This document shows, piece by piece, positions 62,946 to 64,000 of a stretch of 64,000 bases of DNA (its first letter is position 1; each line of letters starts with the position of its first letter). Source of the DNA: CANDOC01 sp965261725 (GTDB lineage: Bacteria > Pseudomonadota > Gammaproteobacteria > Pseudomonadales > Endozoicomonadaceae); the NCBI GenBank assembly GCA_965261725.1, contig CBDHDU010000031.1, positions 62,001 through 126,000 on the forward strand, in the 5' to 3' direction. The notes under the pieces are model-generated. The model worked only from the letters and a program-made list of their open reading frames with translations. It ran no database searches and was not told the DNA's origin. Made by a program: the position numbers and the translations under genes.

Positions 62946-64000
62946 ATGGCTGAACGTTTAAATAACAATTTCCAGTTCGTTGATGTGGGGCGCAGGGATC
63001 CATCCAAGAAATCCCTGCGGTTGCGCAAAACCAAATTTGAAGAAATATATGAACCGTTTTCAGAAAAAGAGGTAGCGGGTCAAGCGCATCGCTGTCTGGA
63101 ATGTGGCACACCTTACTGTGAATGGAAATGCCCGGTTCATAACTACATTCCTAACTGGCTGAAGCTGGTGTCTGAAGGCAATCTGATTCAGGCGGCTGAG
63201 TTATCACATCAGACCAACAGCCTGCCGGAAGTCTGTGGTCGTGTATGTCCGCAGGATCGCTTGTGTGAAGGTGCCTGTACTCTTAATGAAGATTTTGGTG
63301 CTGTTACCATCGGGGCAACAGAAAAATATATTACCGATACCGCTATTGCTCTCGGCTGGCGACCGGATATGTCCAAAGTTGAATGGACCGATAAACGGGT
63401 TGCAGTAATCGGTGCAGGCCCAGCAGGTTTGGCCTGTGCCGATGTTTTGGTGCGTAACGGCGTTCATCCTGTCGTATTTGACCGTTACCCAGAAATTGGT
63501 GGTCTGCTGACGTTTGGTATTCCGGAATTCAAGCTGGAAAAAGATGTGATGAAGCGTCGTCGTGAAATATTTACTGAAATGGGTGTTGAATTTCAGCTCA
63601 ATACTGAAATCGGTAAAGATATTTCCATGGCTGAGCTGATGGATGATTACGATGCAATCTTTATGGGTATGGGGACCTACACCTATATGAAAGGTGGCTT
63701 TCCCGGTGAAGATTTACCAGGAGTGCATGATGCGCTGCCTTACCTGATTGCTAATGCGAATCGCTGTCTGGATTTTGAAGAAAATCCTGAAGATTTTATT
63801 GATATGAAAGATAAGCGGGTTGTTGTGTTGGGTGGAGGTGATACGGCAATGGACTGCAACCGAACAGCCATCCGTCAGACAGCGAAAACGGTTAGCTGTG
63901 TCTATCGTCGGGACGAGGAAAATATGCCGGGTTCCCGCCGTGAAGTACAGAATGCCAAACAGGAAGGTGTGCAGTTCCTGTTTAATCGTCAGCCGGTGGC
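62946..64000 (+). CDS. gltD: Glutamate synthase small subunit, cut by right edge
   Basis: First ~351 codons, open to the window end. Flavoprotein that passes electrons from NADPH to GltB. The N-terminal Fe-S ligands lie in CLECGTPYCEWKCP and CGRVCPQDRLCEGAC; FAD binding in VIGAGPAGLACADVL; NADPH binding in VLGGGDTAMDC. The ATG at 62946 is preceded by GGAGAGG, and MAERLNNNFQFVDVGRRDP is a normal start. Cotranscription with gltB is expected despite the hairpin between them. Confidence 0.97.
   Translation, partial: MAERLNNNFQFVDVGRRDPSKKSLRLRKTKFEEIYEPFSEKEVAGQAHRCLECGTPYCEWKCPVHNYIPNWLKLVSEGNLIQAAELSHQTNSLPEVCGRVCPQDRLCEGACTLNEDFGAVTIGATEKYITDTAIALGWRPDMSKVEWTDKRVAVIGAGPAGLACADVLVRNGVHPVVFDRYPEIGGLLTFGIPEFKLEKDVMKRRREIFTEMGVEFQLNTEIGKDISMAELMDDYDAIFMGMGTYTYMKGGFPGEDLPGVHDALPYLIANANRCLDFEENPEDFIDMKDKRVVVLGGGDTAMDCNRTAIRQTAKTVSCVYRRDEENMPGSRREVQNAKQEGVQFLFNRQPV

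Overview
The window is gammaproteobacterial chromosome. The core gene order (argS, SPOR protein, hslVU, DUF971, ubiEJB, tatABC, rsmE ... priA, rpmE, maeB, PBP1a, pilMNOPQ, aroKB, gltBD) follows the arrangement known from pseudomonads and relatives, without the damX-like gene usually found between aroB and gltB. The accessory genes are very unlike Pseudomonas. Secreted proteins carry animal-type C2H2 zinc-finger arrays, a RING/TRAF-like finger region and a forkhead (FOX) DNA-binding domain. This mix suggests an animal-associated symbiont or parasite, with Endozoicomonadaceae (Endozoicomonas or its intranuclear relatives) the best guess. That assignment is an inference; no rRNA gene is present to test it.

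Region 1 (1-6.9 kb) is a zinc-finger effector island on the minus strand. An IS91-type rolling-circle transposase gene runs off the left edge. Next is a 1019-codon multidomain gene (signal peptide, RING/TRAF-like fingers, kinase-like fold, zinc-finger array), then two tandem units, each holding an IS91 terminus, a transposase fragment and a zinc-finger gene. The units differ in length by exactly three 87-bp finger repeats (6 versus 9). A third IS91 terminus abuts a truncated lambda-type portal gene.

Region 2 (6.9-20.7 kb) is an accessory zone. It holds the portal remnant, a small secreted protein, an IS66 element with a nonsense-interrupted transposase, a type I restriction-modification locus (hsdM-hsdS-hsdR) whose hsdS has an early frameshift, and a small-gene cluster broken by a decayed IS630 and an intact IS66. 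The intact IS66 has perfect ends, an 8-bp target duplication, and interrupts a 44-codon gene.

Region 3 (20.7-26.2 kb) is housekeeping: typA/bipA, a lipoprotein, dgt, prolyl iminopeptidase and dtd. Region 4 (26.2-29.7 kb) holds two divergent secreted paralogues with an LNS2/HAD-like domain; one has gained a complete forkhead domain followed by a basic nuclear-localisation-like stretch. This is the most striking object in the window.

Region 5 (29.7-64 kb) is core metabolism and envelope: arginyl-tRNA synthetase; the HslVU protease with a near-perfect sigma-32 promoter; ubiquinone biosynthesis (UbiE/J/B); Tat secretion; RsmE; PriA; ribosomal protein L31; malic enzyme; PBP1a; the type IV pilus alignment complex and secretin; two shikimate enzymes; and glutamate synthase (gltD cut by the right edge). 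The exception is a 792-codon Ser-rich/helical protein at 42-44 kb, a further effector candidate. Together the accessory genes suggest a bacterium that exports proteins resembling animal transcription regulators and amplifies one class of them with a rolling-circle transposon.
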